DNA from: Leptidea sinapis
Lineage: Eukaryota; Arthropoda; Insecta; Lepidoptera; Pieridae
Direction: 5' to 3'
Assembly (NCBI RefSeq): GCF_905404315.1
Contig: NC_066288.1
Coordinates: forward strand, 3,968,001-4,032,000
Length of the DNA: 64,000 nucleotides
A program made the translations under genes and the position numbers. The stretch's first letter is position 1; every line of letters starts with the position of its first letter. Below, one piece after another: positions 10,409 through 21,192 of this stretch. Under the pieces are notes generated by a model. The model did not search any database, was not told the DNA's origin, and worked only from the letters and a program-made list of their open reading frames with translations.

Positions 10409-12001
10409 GAGTGTCCTGTTCCTGGTTCCTTTCACAAGGAAGCGGAAGTTGGAAGGCCTCATATCTCCGCGACTGAATAATAGATCTATACCGTTTTCCG
10501 ACAAGGTAAAATATCTGGGACTTACTTTAGACCAGAAACTTACCTGGAATAGTCAAGTCGACGGTATTGTGCAAAAGGCAAAATTTGCCTTAGTAGTTGT
10601 AGTCGTCTTGTTGGCCAAAAATGGGGTCTAAAGCCCAACATGGCCCTTTGGCTATACACAGCCATTGTAAGACCACTTATATCATATGGCTCTGTGGTCT
10701 GGTGCAGAAAAATTGCCCAAAAGACCGTTATTGCCAAATTAGGAAGCCTTCAAAGAACTGCATGCGCTATAACAACAGGAGCCATGACGTCCACGCCGGG
10801 AGCAGCCCTAAATGCACTTCTGAACCTGCCGCCCCTAAACCTATATCTACAAAAGGAGGCGAGGGCCAGCATGCATAGAGTAATGACCCATATGCGGACT
10901 AACTGGCTCTCAAACTTGCTGCGGCTATTTGAGCAATCCTTACTGAGAAGTCCTGTATTAGACATGGTGAGTGACGCCATGCTGCCGAAATTTGACTTCA
11001 TCAGCAACTTTAGTATTGAATTTCGCACAAGAGAGGACTGGTTAAACAATCGAATTACTTGGAAAAAAGGGAGCCTTAAATGGTATACCGATGGATCCAA
11101 GTCGGGTTCTGACGTTGGCTGTGGAATCTTTAGAGAGTGCCCCAAATTTGGCAAATCTGTCAACTTGGAAAAATTGCCTCCGTTTTCCAGTCAGAGGTAT
11201 ACGCCATAATAGAATGTGCGGACACCATCCTAAATAAAGGCTACGTCGGCAAGTGTATTTATATCCACACAGATAGTAAGGCGGCTCTATCCGCTATAGA
11301 CTCCAATAGATCAGTCTCAAAGCTTGTAGACAACTGCCGGACTATACTGAATACTCTGGGAGGAATGAACAGAGTTACACTTCGATGGGTTCCAGGAAAT
11401 GCAGGGATCGAAGGCAATGAATATGCCGACGAACTTGCAAGAATTGGCGCTAAAAGCACTCAATTTGGCCCTGAACTCTTCTGTGGTGTCCCAAGGAGTC
11501 TTGTTAAATCAACCCTTGATACATCATGTTCACAAGAGTGCATTAAACTCTGGAGCAACACTCCGGGCTTAACCCATTCCAAAACCCTAATGCAAGCCTT
11601 CAACAAAAAGGCTGCGAATGAGGCACTAGGGCTAAGTAGAGAAAACTTACGCATATTATCCAGGACATTAACGGAGCACTGCAGATTAAACAAACACCTC
11701 TCAATCTTAGGTCTCAGAGATTGCAGAGCGTGTAGATTCTGTAATAGTGCAGATGAAACCCCGCTACACATTCTCTCTAAATGTGGTCCTTTAATGCGTA
11801 AACGTAGCATCTCTTTGGGAAGTCCAATTCTTCAACCATTTGAGATACGTCAGCTCACTGCAAAAGACATAATAAGATTCATGAAAAGAATCAATGTTTG
11901 CAGTGAGCTATAGTTAACAGTGGCTATCACAATAGATCACATTGGTCGCAGTGTAACAGGGCTGAAATGAACTGGATCAAATCCACTTTACAAACCATAA
12001 C
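10409..12001 (+). mobile_element. I-type LINE, 5'-truncated, inserted in SINE-1
   Basis: A 1,593-bp insertion is bounded by the 9-bp direct repeat CATACCATG (10400-10408 and 12002-12010). It carries the end of ORF2 (reverse-transcriptase thumb, RNase H, C-terminal Cys/His motif) and a short 3' UTR without a poly(A) tail, as in I-superfamily elements. The SINE must be older than the LINE. Confidence 0.88.
10415..11913 (+). pseudogene. LINE ORF2 C-terminal half: RT thumb, RNase H, zinc motif
   Basis: The first frame gives FTRKRKLEGLI, KVKYLGLTLDQKLTW and an Ala/Val run. A frameshift near 10620 leads into 10640-11209 (ALWLYTAIVRPLISYGSVVW, the usual post-RT segment), ending in the RNase H start WYTDGSKSGS (first catalytic Asp). 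A second frameshift near 11170 leads into 11137-11913. This last frame holds the RNase H Glu in QSEVYAI, an Asp in IHTDSKAAL, and the WVPGNAGIEGNEYADELAR end block. It closes with CRACRFCNSADE and LHILSKC, a Cys2-His-Cys pattern typical of I/LOA-type elements. All RNase H acidic residues are present. Two frameshifts and the lost N-terminus make it inactive. Confidence 0.85.
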
Positions 12002-12150
12002 CATACCATGAATGTTAATGAAGGAGTCGGAAACAAACATCCATATTCATAATATAAATTTTTGCAACTACCGGGATTCGAACCCGGCACCTCCAGCTTA
12101 ATAGGGTGACTAACCACTGTGCTGTATTACTCATATAGCACATCACACAT
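12002..12150 (-). repeat. SINE-1, tRNA-like head, right side of the interrupted copy
   Basis: The minus strand shows a pol III A-box-like CAGTGGTTAG (about 12115-12105) and a canonical B box GGTTCGAATCC (12084-12074). The SINE-1 body follows. It is not a functional tRNA: no acceptor-stem pairing was found and the body continues directly. Confidence 0.75.
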
Positions 12151-13380
12151 TTATTTATGTAGCATGGTAAGGGAGAAGGGGGCCACCAAATTATGAAAGT
12201 TTTAATAAAACCATGATGACGTTGCGCTATGATGGGAAGAAAAAGATGTTGACACAACGGATATTCCTGATATTGCTATAAAAAACAAAATTGAAACGTC
12301 TGTGATAACAACGTGATGGAGTGTGTCCAAAGTACGGAAAATAATAATAATACGTCATTTATTTCAGGCATTTAAAACCCATTACAATAAATTGAATAAT
12401 ATAGAATAAGATGTAACAATGAAATTATTAATAAAATTAGATGTAACAATAAAATTATTAGTTAAAATTTTGGTATACACAAGATGATTAAATTTTCCCT
12501 AAAAGTGGTGTAACGTAATTTATGGATGGCTACAAACAGAGATAAAAGCCTGAAAAGTCTTTTACTAGAGCATGTACCTGCCGCGTACAAGAACAAACCA
12601 CAATACATTTAAACAATTAAGTTTCATACGAGTTTCATGAGAGTAGCGCAATAAATGTCGGGAAAGTAGGCCGAAGGAATCTCCTTAATATTTATTGTTC
12701 GGTTGTTTTTGTCCTTGGATATAAGCCTTCCTTCCGATTTAATATCACGTCTTACTGTAATATATATTTTGTTACTCCCACGGACTACGTGAGAATTGGA
12801 ATCCTGTTACCGTAGACGAGGTTTTATTATATTTATACAGTAGATTAGCTACTGACCAAAAAGGAATGTATAAGATTCCTTGTCATATCAATGCCTTATT
12901 TAAATGCCTCTATTAATTTGTAGGTATGTGTGGGGCTTATAGAACTATTATATTATAAATAAAATGTAGCACAACTTTAATCCTTTATAACGTATCACAA
13001 TTTTACTATAATGTTTTTTTTTTATCTGTGACAGCCAGTAAACGAATTTTAAACAGCTTTTCGTTTAATTATAATCACATGTATAATTACAACTTGCTTT
13101 TTGTTATATATTCTTTTTAGAAGGTAATTAAATAAGCAGGAATTTTATGTTTTTTCTATGTCATGATCTAGTTCGATTAACATTTCCAAAATTTTTTTTT
13201 TTTTTCAGCATTTATCGAAGCGGTCATCCGTTGGTAGTAAGGGAGACACTAATATCATTCGAATGGCATATTATATTCAAAATTATCAAATGAATTGGCT
13301 TGTGTCCTCACCATAATATATTAACTATGCACTCATACCAAAATTAAATATTCTAACAACAGACCAATAGTGACAAAAAA
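12151..13380. other. No gene recognised
   Basis: AT-rich sequence. A TAATAATAATACG run at about 12340 with the following 150 bp may be an antisense LINE tail. No reading frame is convincing. Confidence 0.4.
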
Positions 13381-13570
13381 GTTTGAGTGCTTCTGTGCAC
13401 GCACCCCGCGCCCCCCTCCCTTTCAAGCCGCGCACTACGAGCGCAAATCCGCAGTGTGAGACGGGAAGTTTTAGCGAACTCAATACACTCGCCCTGATGA
13501 AGGACCTCCGAATGGTCCAAAATTAGTCGGAACAAACAACGATGAGTCGTGAATAAAAGCCGATTGAATA
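13381..13570 (+). mobile_element. Penelope-type terminal fragment, second family
   Basis: A GC-rich island in AT-rich surroundings. It contains CTGATGA (13494-13500), a 5-bp stem GGACC (13502-13506) / GGTCC (13514-13518), AAAA, and then GTCGG, a hammerhead-like arrangement distinct in sequence from the 3.9, 33.9 and 45.4 kb family. It ends in a TAATAATAAT run. No coding part remains. Confidence 0.5.
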
Positions 13571-14169
13571 TAAAGCCTTAATAATAATAATAATAATCAT
13601 TTATTAAAGTCTAATTATATACGGTACAGAATGTTTTGTGCCATAACCTCTGCGGTAGAATACCATGAGATGCAGAGGCTAGGTCCTTCCGAAAGCTTAT
13701 ACATTATTTTACATAATTAGCAAACTCACTAAAAGAGGTTTGTGTGTGTGTGTGTGTTTTGTTTTATTAAGTCTAATGTCAGTATGTCAAACTGTTCACA
13801 AGATAAGTGTTAGTAATTGATGCTTATGTTATAATTTTAAGAACGTTTTCTGTATTGTTGTATTATAATACTACTAGTCATGATTTTAAAGAATTTGTTA
13901 AAGTGTATTTGTTCATTGTACTTATATTATTATTAAATTTACGAAAGTAGTTATAAGCGTATGCCGAATTAAATTAATATTGTGACTGAGCAAAGCCTGT
14001 TAGTAATTATTGGGGTACGAAATGTGGTAATTCTATTATTATCATTAGAGTTTATATTACTTTTTACATGAAATCGTGAAATAATTCCATAAATATATTG
14101 CTGACGGACACTGAGAAGTTTACTTTCTTCGGCTAAAAAATATATGTATCAAGTAAATCCACAATTTTC
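13571..14169. other. No gene recognised; short GT microsatellite
   Basis: A (GT)n run lies at 13740-13758. The rest is AT-rich and unassigned. Confidence 0.4.
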
Positions 14170-14335
14170 CAGATGGTAACTGATCACTGCCACCCAACCT
14201 CTCTTGCACCAACTTCAAAGGAATCATCATTAACTTGTAATTTTTTCTCAAATCTGAGGTATACTTTTTTGAATAGGTGGTAGATTCTGACTTTGATAGA
14301 TGATATCATATCCTATTTTGAATATTCGAATCTAT
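14170..14335 (-). repeat. Strongly diverged Jockey-B LINE tail
   Basis: Scattered matches to the Jockey-B 3' UTR remain (GTAACTGATCACTGCCACCC, CTCTCTTGCACCAAC, GATATCATATCCTA). Divergence is much higher than in the other copies, so this is an old insertion. Confidence 0.5.
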
Positions 14336-15203
14336 TTTATTCTCATGGTTACTTCAAAAGTTCAGAAGAAATTGTTCTAAGCCGTACGCAAAGTGGAATA
14401 TATTCTCTGATTACATTGCAAGTTGAAAATTAAAAGTTTTGTTTTTCCTGTAGGAGATTGCAAACAAGTTTTTCCACTCATAAAGAGGAGCGCCTTATAA
14501 TGGAGTTTAAGTTAATTTAGTTCTTTTTAGTTTAGTTTATTTGTTATTTTTTGTCATAGCTTTGCCTTGTCTAAATTTTGCTGTTTGAATAACATAACAA
14601 CCATTACAATTGTCTTGTAATTCTGATGTGCGGGACTTTCTTGTAAGATCATTTAAATTTGTTATTATGTCATTCATACATTCGAATTGAAATGGTAATA
14701 GAAAGAACGGGCTATAATTAGACCCCAAGATTATGATGCTTTTAAATGGATTAGGTGAGTTCACACACAGGGAACTAATCTGACAATAATTGCAGCCTTA
14801 CGAAATAATAACTTGTTTGATAAGGAAATTCGATAAATATTCAAGTAGTCTTATTCGGTCAGACTTTTGTACCACTAACTAAGATAAATCTTCATCATTA
14901 AAAAACTGAGAAGAACGGGTGCAAGATAAAAAAGCAAGCCTTTTTGAAGATAAAGTTGCATAAGGTACATTTATTAATATTTGTTTAGAGGATGACGTTC
15001 CAGTCTCAAGGAACGTTTTGTTCATAAAGTTGATGATATAATATCGGAGGCCACGGCAGTGCCCACGCCACGTCGAGCTAAAACAAGGTACGGCCATAAC
15101 GTCCCTTTTGCGAAGCATAACGCGCTATTTCGAACCCTATATCCTCGTTATGTATAAAACTAGAATCCTGAATTTAACCAAGTAGGCATTGTATAAACAT
15201 AGA
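14336..15203. other. No gene recognised
   Basis: AT-rich sequence with small chance frames only. Confidence 0.4.
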
Positions 15204-15341
15204 CCCCCTTATTCATAATGGTCCGCTAACTTTAAACAGCCGCTAAGGAGTGTTTTTTCACATTCTGACGTAGGTCAATAGAAGAAGACAGAGTGAGAAT
15301 TAGCAATGCTTTAAGTTAGCAGACTATTATGAATAAGGGGG
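15204..15341. mobile_element. MITE, 138 bp
   Basis: Terminal inverted repeats of about 30 bp start CCCCCTTATTCATAATGGTC at the left and mirror at the right (GACTATTATGAATAAGGGGG) with few mismatches. It is non-coding. A fragment of another copy (right end) lies at 46846-46866. No clear target-site duplication was found, so the superfamily is unassigned. Confidence 0.85.
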
Positions 15342-15542
15342 AAAGTATTTCTCATTTCATTCAATTTGAGCCAGTAGCTTAAGAATTGGGTAACTCACTC
15401 ACTGACTGACTGACCGATTAAAAAACATAAAATATTTTTAATATTGATATGGTCACTATATGGTGTTATTAGGTTAGCTAATTACCTTATAAACAATTTG
15501 TTAAGTGTCAAAGTGATAACCCTCACTTCTGGGATTCAATTT

Positions 15543-15853
15543 ATTACACAAGTATAATTTTGAAAACAGAATTTTATGAACATAAAAAAATTTATAGATT
15601 TACAAGAGCGACATCTCAAGTCAATTTCCTAATATGCAAATATTGGGTTTGAGCAGGCTATCAACTGTAAAGTAGATCCTGTAGATGAAGCCACAACCTG
15701 AGAGTTGAACAAAGCATACAAGATTTTATCAACGATACGTCACTCGAACGGTTGGCTCAGTTGGTAAAAGCGCTCGCACGGAACGCGAGAGGTGGCGGGT
15801 TTTAGTTCCGCATCGTTCATAAAATTTTGTTTTCAAAATTTTATTTGTGTAAT
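15543..15853 (+). mobile_element. tRNA-like module enclosed by 39-bp inverted repeats
   Basis: The left arm 15543-15581 (starts ATTACACAAGTATAATTTTG) and right arm 15815-15853 (ends TTTATTTGTGTAAT) are near-perfect inverted repeats. Between them, just inside the right arm, is a tRNA-like sequence with A box TGGCTCAGTTGG (15753-15764) and degenerate B box GGGTTTTAGTTCC (15797-15809). Related copies with the same module lie at 40440-40800 and 61605-61760. A SINE normally has a tRNA head and an A-rich tail, not terminal inverted repeats. Confidence 0.8.
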
Positions 15854-17443
15854 AATAACGTTATAACTTAATACAGAAGGACCCATAAGTTGGGACTGAA
15901 TAAATTCATCGACTTGGTATTCACAACTTTTTTCTGTGGAAGAACTGAGTTGCGAGACTTGTTTTTTGTCCAAGTTATGTTTTTATGGCCAAATGTTTAC
16001 CACACAGAAGTATTTGAACAATTCATTAACGAATCTGATATAGATTTTCTGAGATTCTGTTGGAGAATGATTAGTTCACCCAACAAAAGAATTACTAACT
16101 TGGGTTAACATGGTAGCAGGTTCACATATTTTGGTATTATGAATAACACAATTATTGGTAAATTTATTACTATTCTCACGAACTTACAACACATTGTGAA
16201 TCTTATGTAATTACATTGTTTTAGCTGCGGTAAGCAATTAATGCATATATTTAAAGACATCGCTCATCCTCCATTTCAATTATTAATGTAGAAACACATA
16301 ATTCTTGCATGAATTAACTAAAAAGGTAAGGTAATACTTTATTATATGACTACGATTTAAGAACTTTATTTCTCAGAAGAATATTACAATATTCACTTAT
16401 AGAGAAAATATATTCTAATTACTATATAATATAATATAATATGCGAGCCGTGAGAATATAACAATATCTAAAATATATCGATTATTTTTTTTCTTCTTTA
16501 ACTATAAATATTAACAGAGTAAGTAAAGTGAAAAAAAAACAGTAAACACTCACTAGATGAAACACTTAAAAAGAAATAACTATACAAATTATAATCTAAA
16601 GAACATTCATAAATAAGTTACCTACACTACACTAATGAATATAAACTAAAGAAAGAAAGACTACAGACTACAGACTCAATCCAGAAATTAATTTGAAAAG
16701 GTAGGAAGATAAAACATTTTATTGTATCTACTTAGCAAATAAATAAGTAATTGTCTCCCAATTTTATGTTGAACTAGTTACCGTACATTATCAAACTGTT
16801 TTAGGTTTTTAAACGCTTAGCTTCAATATAAATAATTGTTTTTTCTAGTAAAATTGCTATTCTGTTGCGATTTTACTTCTTATTTGTATTGAGAAGGGCG
16901 TATCTTTTACCATTCTAACGTCTTGCCTCTCGGCAATTTTAATCACAATTAAAAGTCCTTTACCTCTTAATTTACATCGATTCCTCGAGTTCCAACACCG
17001 ACCGTCCAATCTGATAAGAATGAAACAAAATGATTGATCAAAAAGTTCGGAAATTAGCCTTTGTTTTATTTTATTTTATATACTATCTTCTCAATAAAAA
17101 GATATGGGTCATCCACGTAATTAATGGTAGCTGTGATTGTAAGATTTATCTACCGCAACACGCTAAGTTACAGCTTTTCCAATATTCTGAAAGTTACGGA
17201 AAATATTGGTTTTTCTTGCGGCAAGTTTTTAAGCACACTGTTGTTCTGGAAACAATATATATACAAACTTTTTAACTTATTGTATATAATAAGGAATATC
17301 AAATAGACGGAAGACATCTGTTGTTTCGCAGTTAAAATCGAGACAGCAAATATGTACATGTGAATCAAGATTTTTTTTTTATTCAGTCATTTTGCGTCAT
17401 CCTTTAAATCTAGACTTAGAGTTGGCAACATTGAGAGTTGATC
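15854..17443. other. No gene recognised
   Basis: AT-rich sequence. Small frames at 15890-16108 and 17030-17275 show no family resemblance that I recognise. Confidence 0.4.
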
Positions 17444-17806
17444 TCAGGATAGCTGAATTTTTTTAGTTATTGTGCGAGCGGGAATTACTTGTGCAATAGG
17501 TTTAATGTAAATGTAACTGTCGAATAGATCGAAAAATTTTGGCTTACTAAAAATAATTAGATTAACAAAATTCGTAGGAGCTCTAAGCATTAGCTTTAAA
17601 GAAGGAACTCCATTAAAAACGTAATTAATCTTACAAACAATGAAGTGTATGTGTACATCTGTACGCACACAAGAAGTCTTCTTTGGCGTAACAAAACGAA
17701 AATCCTTAAAAATGTTATTCCTCTTACATTTGCAGAAACAAGAATTTGTTTTGTAATAAACAAGATAAATTAAATACACAACCAATGAAAATATTACTAT
17801 ACGCAT
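17444..17806 (-). CDS. Orphan 120-residue open frame, N-terminal membrane anchor
   Basis: The reading frame starts ATG and ends TGA within a stop-rich AT context. Residues 1-18 (MRIVIFSLVVYLIYLVYY) form a hydrophobic segment, a signal peptide or anchor. A short Cys-rich stretch (CFCKCKR, residues 23-29) and single Cys residues near 46 and 58 follow, then a basic and hydrophobic C-terminal half without repeats. I do not recognise the family. No TATA box, splice sites or neighbouring gene support it. It could be a single-exon gene, a captured gene or a chance frame. Confidence 0.3.
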   Translation of the reverse strand: MRIVIFSLVVYLIYLVYYKTNSCFCKCKRNNIFKDFRFVTPKKTSCVRTDVHIHFIVCKINYVFNGVPSLKLMLRAPTNFVNLIIFSKPKFFDLFDSYIYIKPIAQVIPARTITKKIQLS

Positions 17807-17984
17807 GATTTAATTAAATAACGTTTACTTAAATATCATTATATTATTTTTATACAATTAGGATTTATTAAATTTTACAAGGTTTTGAAATTTATGTCAT
17901 TTATGACAGTTATGACGGGTCGCCATTTTGTTTTGTTCATTCGGTTTCTAATGTTCGTCGAGTTTAAATTATTTTTATGAAAAT

Positions 17985-18283
17985 AAGGGGAAAGACGAGC
18001 GAACGTTAAGTTTATGATAATTATTGATGCCCTGCCAATTATAATGCAGTTCCGCTCAGGATTATTGAAAGACCCAAAATGTCTGAGCGGCACTATGCGC
18101 TCGTCACCTTGAGACATAAGATGCTAAGTCTCATATGCCCAGTAATTTCACAAGCTATGGCGCCCTTCAGACCAAAACACAATAACGCTTACACATTACT
18201 GCTTCACGGTAGACATAGGCGCCGTTGTGGTACCCACAATCTAGCCGGCATCTTGTGCAAAGGAGCCTCCCACTGGTAAAATG
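17985..18283 (-). repeat. Family A retroposon, near full length
   Basis: The 3' edge lies at left (TTTTTATGAAAATAAGGGG, then GACGAGCGAACG) and the 5' edge at right (GGAGCCTCCCACTGGTAAA). Several small differences from the 2.7 kb copy are spread along it. Confidence 0.8.
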
Positions 18284-18402
18284 TGATTTTTTTGTGAATT
18301 GTTTTATAATTAATTAATGTAAATTGTTTTATATCCTTGTAACAGCAACCTATGTATGCTGAGCCTGGTTCGTTAATAATTCAGGACATTCTGTTACCGC
18401 CT

Positions 18403-18947
18403 TAAAGCCACGTTCAGTTGACAAGCGCTCAACGCGCGTTAAAAAACGCGCGCTCACAACTACCTACATTTAATTCAGGCCGTACACATGGTAACGCGCG
18501 TTTTAATAAAGCGCGCGTTGAACGATGAGATAGCGCTCGATTGTTGTCAGCGCGCGTCAATGCGTGCTTTGAGATCATTGGTTTTCTATGTTTCCGTTCA
18601 GTTGAGCCCGGGTTGGGTTCATCTAGTTCGTCCGGAAATCGTCCGAAATAGAAACCGAAGCTTTTAATACGGAATTATTAATTGATGAAATAGACCATTA
18701 TCCTGCAATTTGGCACATGACACGTAGCGATTATTCAGATAAGAATTTATGAAGACGGGATTGGAAAGAACTCGTCCTTATATTCTGTAAAGGACATGAC
18801 AATGAAGAAAAGAAGAAATTGTTTCTACGTCCATCTTCGACAAATGTTCAAACTGAAATAGGGTGGCATGCATTTAACGCCTGACAAACGCGTACTATGT
18901 GAACAGCTATACTACGTTGAGCGCTTGTCATCTGAACGTGGCCTTAA
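18403..18947 (+). mobile_element. PIF/Harbinger-type element, internally deleted
   Basis: Terminal inverted repeats of about 32 bp: left edge AAAGCCACGTTCAGTTGACA, right edge the mirror (TGTCATCTGAACGTGGCCTT), each continuing into GCGCTCAACG. The interior carries several GCGCGCGTT-type repeats and a MADF-domain relict. At 545 bp it is far shorter than autonomous elements, and no DDE nuclease is left. Confidence 0.75.
18658..18825 (+). pseudogene. MADF-domain DNA-binding protein fragment
   Basis: The plus frame reads ELLIDEIDHYPAIWHMTRSD, YSDKNL, a stop, then RRDWKELVLIF. The pattern LIxEIxxxPxIW...DY...W is that of the MADF (Myb/SANT-like) DNA-binding domain, which Harbinger elements commonly carry in their second protein. 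The in-frame stop and short length make it non-functional. Confidence 0.65.
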
Positions 18948-20714
18948 ACTAACAACGCACTCATATCTCCAATCTGTGTCTGAAAAGGTCACGATAATGA
19001 ATGCCTACAAAACATTGTACCCCCTTATCATTGTGAACTCAATCCAATTGAATGGGTTTGAAGAATAGAACCTTCAATCTAAATGAGGTAGTAAAATTAT
19101 TTGAAGAGGGTTTTAAGAGGTGACATCACAGAGGTGAAAAGACTGTGTCCAACATATTTAAAAAAAAAAGAATAGAATGTGTGTGAACAAAAAAAACCTT
19201 GACCACCTTATTGATTATAATGAGAATGACTGATTATGATTCTACGTCATCAGGCTCTTCAGACACCGCACATTGATATTAAAATTCCATATTTTATAAA
19301 GACATTTGTTGATAAAAAAACAAAATCTTTTATTATGACTCAAAATAAGTAATTAATTAAATTACCTAGGAAAATGTTGATCTCCCCTGAATTGTCATGT
19401 TCACAGCGATATTTCTTTGTTTACAATTTTACATCGAATTACATTACCGAGTAAAAAATGTTATTTTTATCGTTACACCATATCCATTGTTCTTTTTATG
19501 TCATTGCAAATACATTCCTTTAATTTGACATTTCAGTGGCAACGTAAATAATAAATGAAATAATAAAAATCGTAATTGTAATTATTTACTGTCATCGTAT
19601 GCATTATTTATAATTTATAGTCTTGTCAAACATTAATTTTTTACTTGTAACGTTTGAAATTAGTTATTTATGCAACTGTTGTATAATATATAATAATAAC
19701 ACTCATGTGATACTATTATCACGTTCCGTCCACGTTCGTGATTTAATACCTAATTATCAACAGTTGCATACAAGACTTTATCTACACCCAGAATATGAAT
19801 CCTCTAAAAGATTCTGGAACATTTAGCTTACTGCTAACATTAAAACACCAGTCCTAGTAGTAACCTAATATCATTCATTACTGATTATATACAAATAAAC
19901 TAAGTATTAATGAAACAATTATTTATTTTAGTAGTCATTTACATTAAGTATAGTGCAATAATTAAAATTCACTCGAATATAATGTTCTTTTGCAGCGTTT
20001 AAAATGAATCGCTCATTTTTTGTAAACAAAACAACAAAAATATCGAAGAAAAATGGCGGGGATTCGAATAACCTACTTTTTTTTACGGCGCGCGATGTCC
20101 TGGTAGTGTGGAACGCGCGTAAACGAAAATGTTCTTTTTTTGAAATTCATACAGATACCACGCATCGAGCAATAAGAATGTGGCTGTCTGTTGAAACTCT
20201 TTGCGCATGAAGGGATAAAAAAATCATAGGAGTGTTGTTATGAAATTCAGTACAACATTACAACACTCTTTTGAATGATGTAATGGTTATTTGAACATTG
20301 GGTGTTTTAATGTTGGCAAAAAGCTAACTGTTTCAGAATCTTTAATAGAGGATTTAAAGCATGGGTGTAGATAAAAAATATTATATTATTATGATGTTAG
20401 AATAATACTCAATGCGACAACACGAAAACAACAATTGAATCATAACAACTCTAGCTCGTGAAGGAAAACGAAGTAAACAAGAGTGCCTACCTATTTTGTT
20501 ATCAACTCGAAACACTTCAAATCATGATTATCTTTGCATTTAAAGGAAATTGAATTTTTTGCGTGTAACGAAGTAGTTAAAAGAGTTTTTATTCTTGTAT
20601 AGCTTTAATGTAGGACTAATATAGTGTTAAGATGTTGCATCACTTTTCTGTTATATTGTATTTGAAATGATTAATTGTAAAACGATGAAAATGTAAACAT
20701 TGATTTAAAAGTTT
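18948..20714. other. No gene recognised; one hairpin
   Basis: AT-rich sequence. A hairpin with arms GAGTGTTGT (20231) and ACAACACTC (about 20262) is present. Frames at 19623-19826 and 20004-20210 have no recognisable content. Confidence 0.4.
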
Positions 20715-20850
20715 GGCAATGGGTTTCTTGCTACTTCTTCTCATTAGCTCAACCCTTTACGAAGTAGCAGTAGATTCAATAATAAAAATTTTTTTTTTAC
20801 ATTCATAAGTGTAATTTGCGTGACCTACATGGATAAAGTGATTTTGGTTC
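20715..20850 (+). repeat. LINE 3' tail remnant
   Basis: GGGTTTCTTGCTACTTCTTC, AGCTCAACCCTTTACGAAGT and an A/T run followed by ACATTCATAAGTGTAATTTG form a block I recall from 3' ends of moth non-LTR elements. No coding sequence is present. Confidence 0.4.
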
Positions 20851-20961
20851 GATTTGATTTATGGTAAATGAATTTCAAATTAATTATTAATTTTAAGCAA
20901 AAATGAATAATTATTTTTTTACTTATTTATCTCTCACACCTAACAAAATGTAGAGAGTATA

Positions 20962-21192
20962 CTTAGATCATTTACACGTCACGACTATGACAGCTGTGAA
21001 AACTTCGAAAAAATAGACTTTAGAACTAACCTCTATTTTGAGCAATTCACGGACAGTAACACAAAGTGTCACATAAATCGCGAGTGTAAGACGTAACTTG
21101 TCACGCTCACTAAACTAATATTCCTGACCTGTTTTTATCGATTGTCTAACAGCAAGAGACTTTCTAGACGTATAAATTATCTAAGAGAGTAT
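20962..21192. mobile_element. MITE family C
   Basis: The edge TTTACACGTC at the left and CTAGACGTATAAA at the right match the better preserved copy at 49655-49885. The interior shares TCTTGCTGTTAG (inverted), CACAAAGTGTCA, GCGAGTGTAAGACGTA and CTGACCTGTTTTTATCG. It is non-coding, and more pieces lie at 54360-54570 and 54765-54860. Confidence 0.7.

Noticed and set aside
12060..12130. Possible real tRNA gene (canonical B box)
   Set aside because: Acceptor stem and anticodon arm do not pair, and SINE-1 body follows directly; the same holds for the tRNA-like parts at 15740, 32480, 36690, 40460, 53110, 60950 and 61640.
15890..16108. 72-codon frame, MGLNKFIDLVFTTFFCGRTE
   Set aside because: No family resemblance, no splice or promoter support, AT-rich chance frame.
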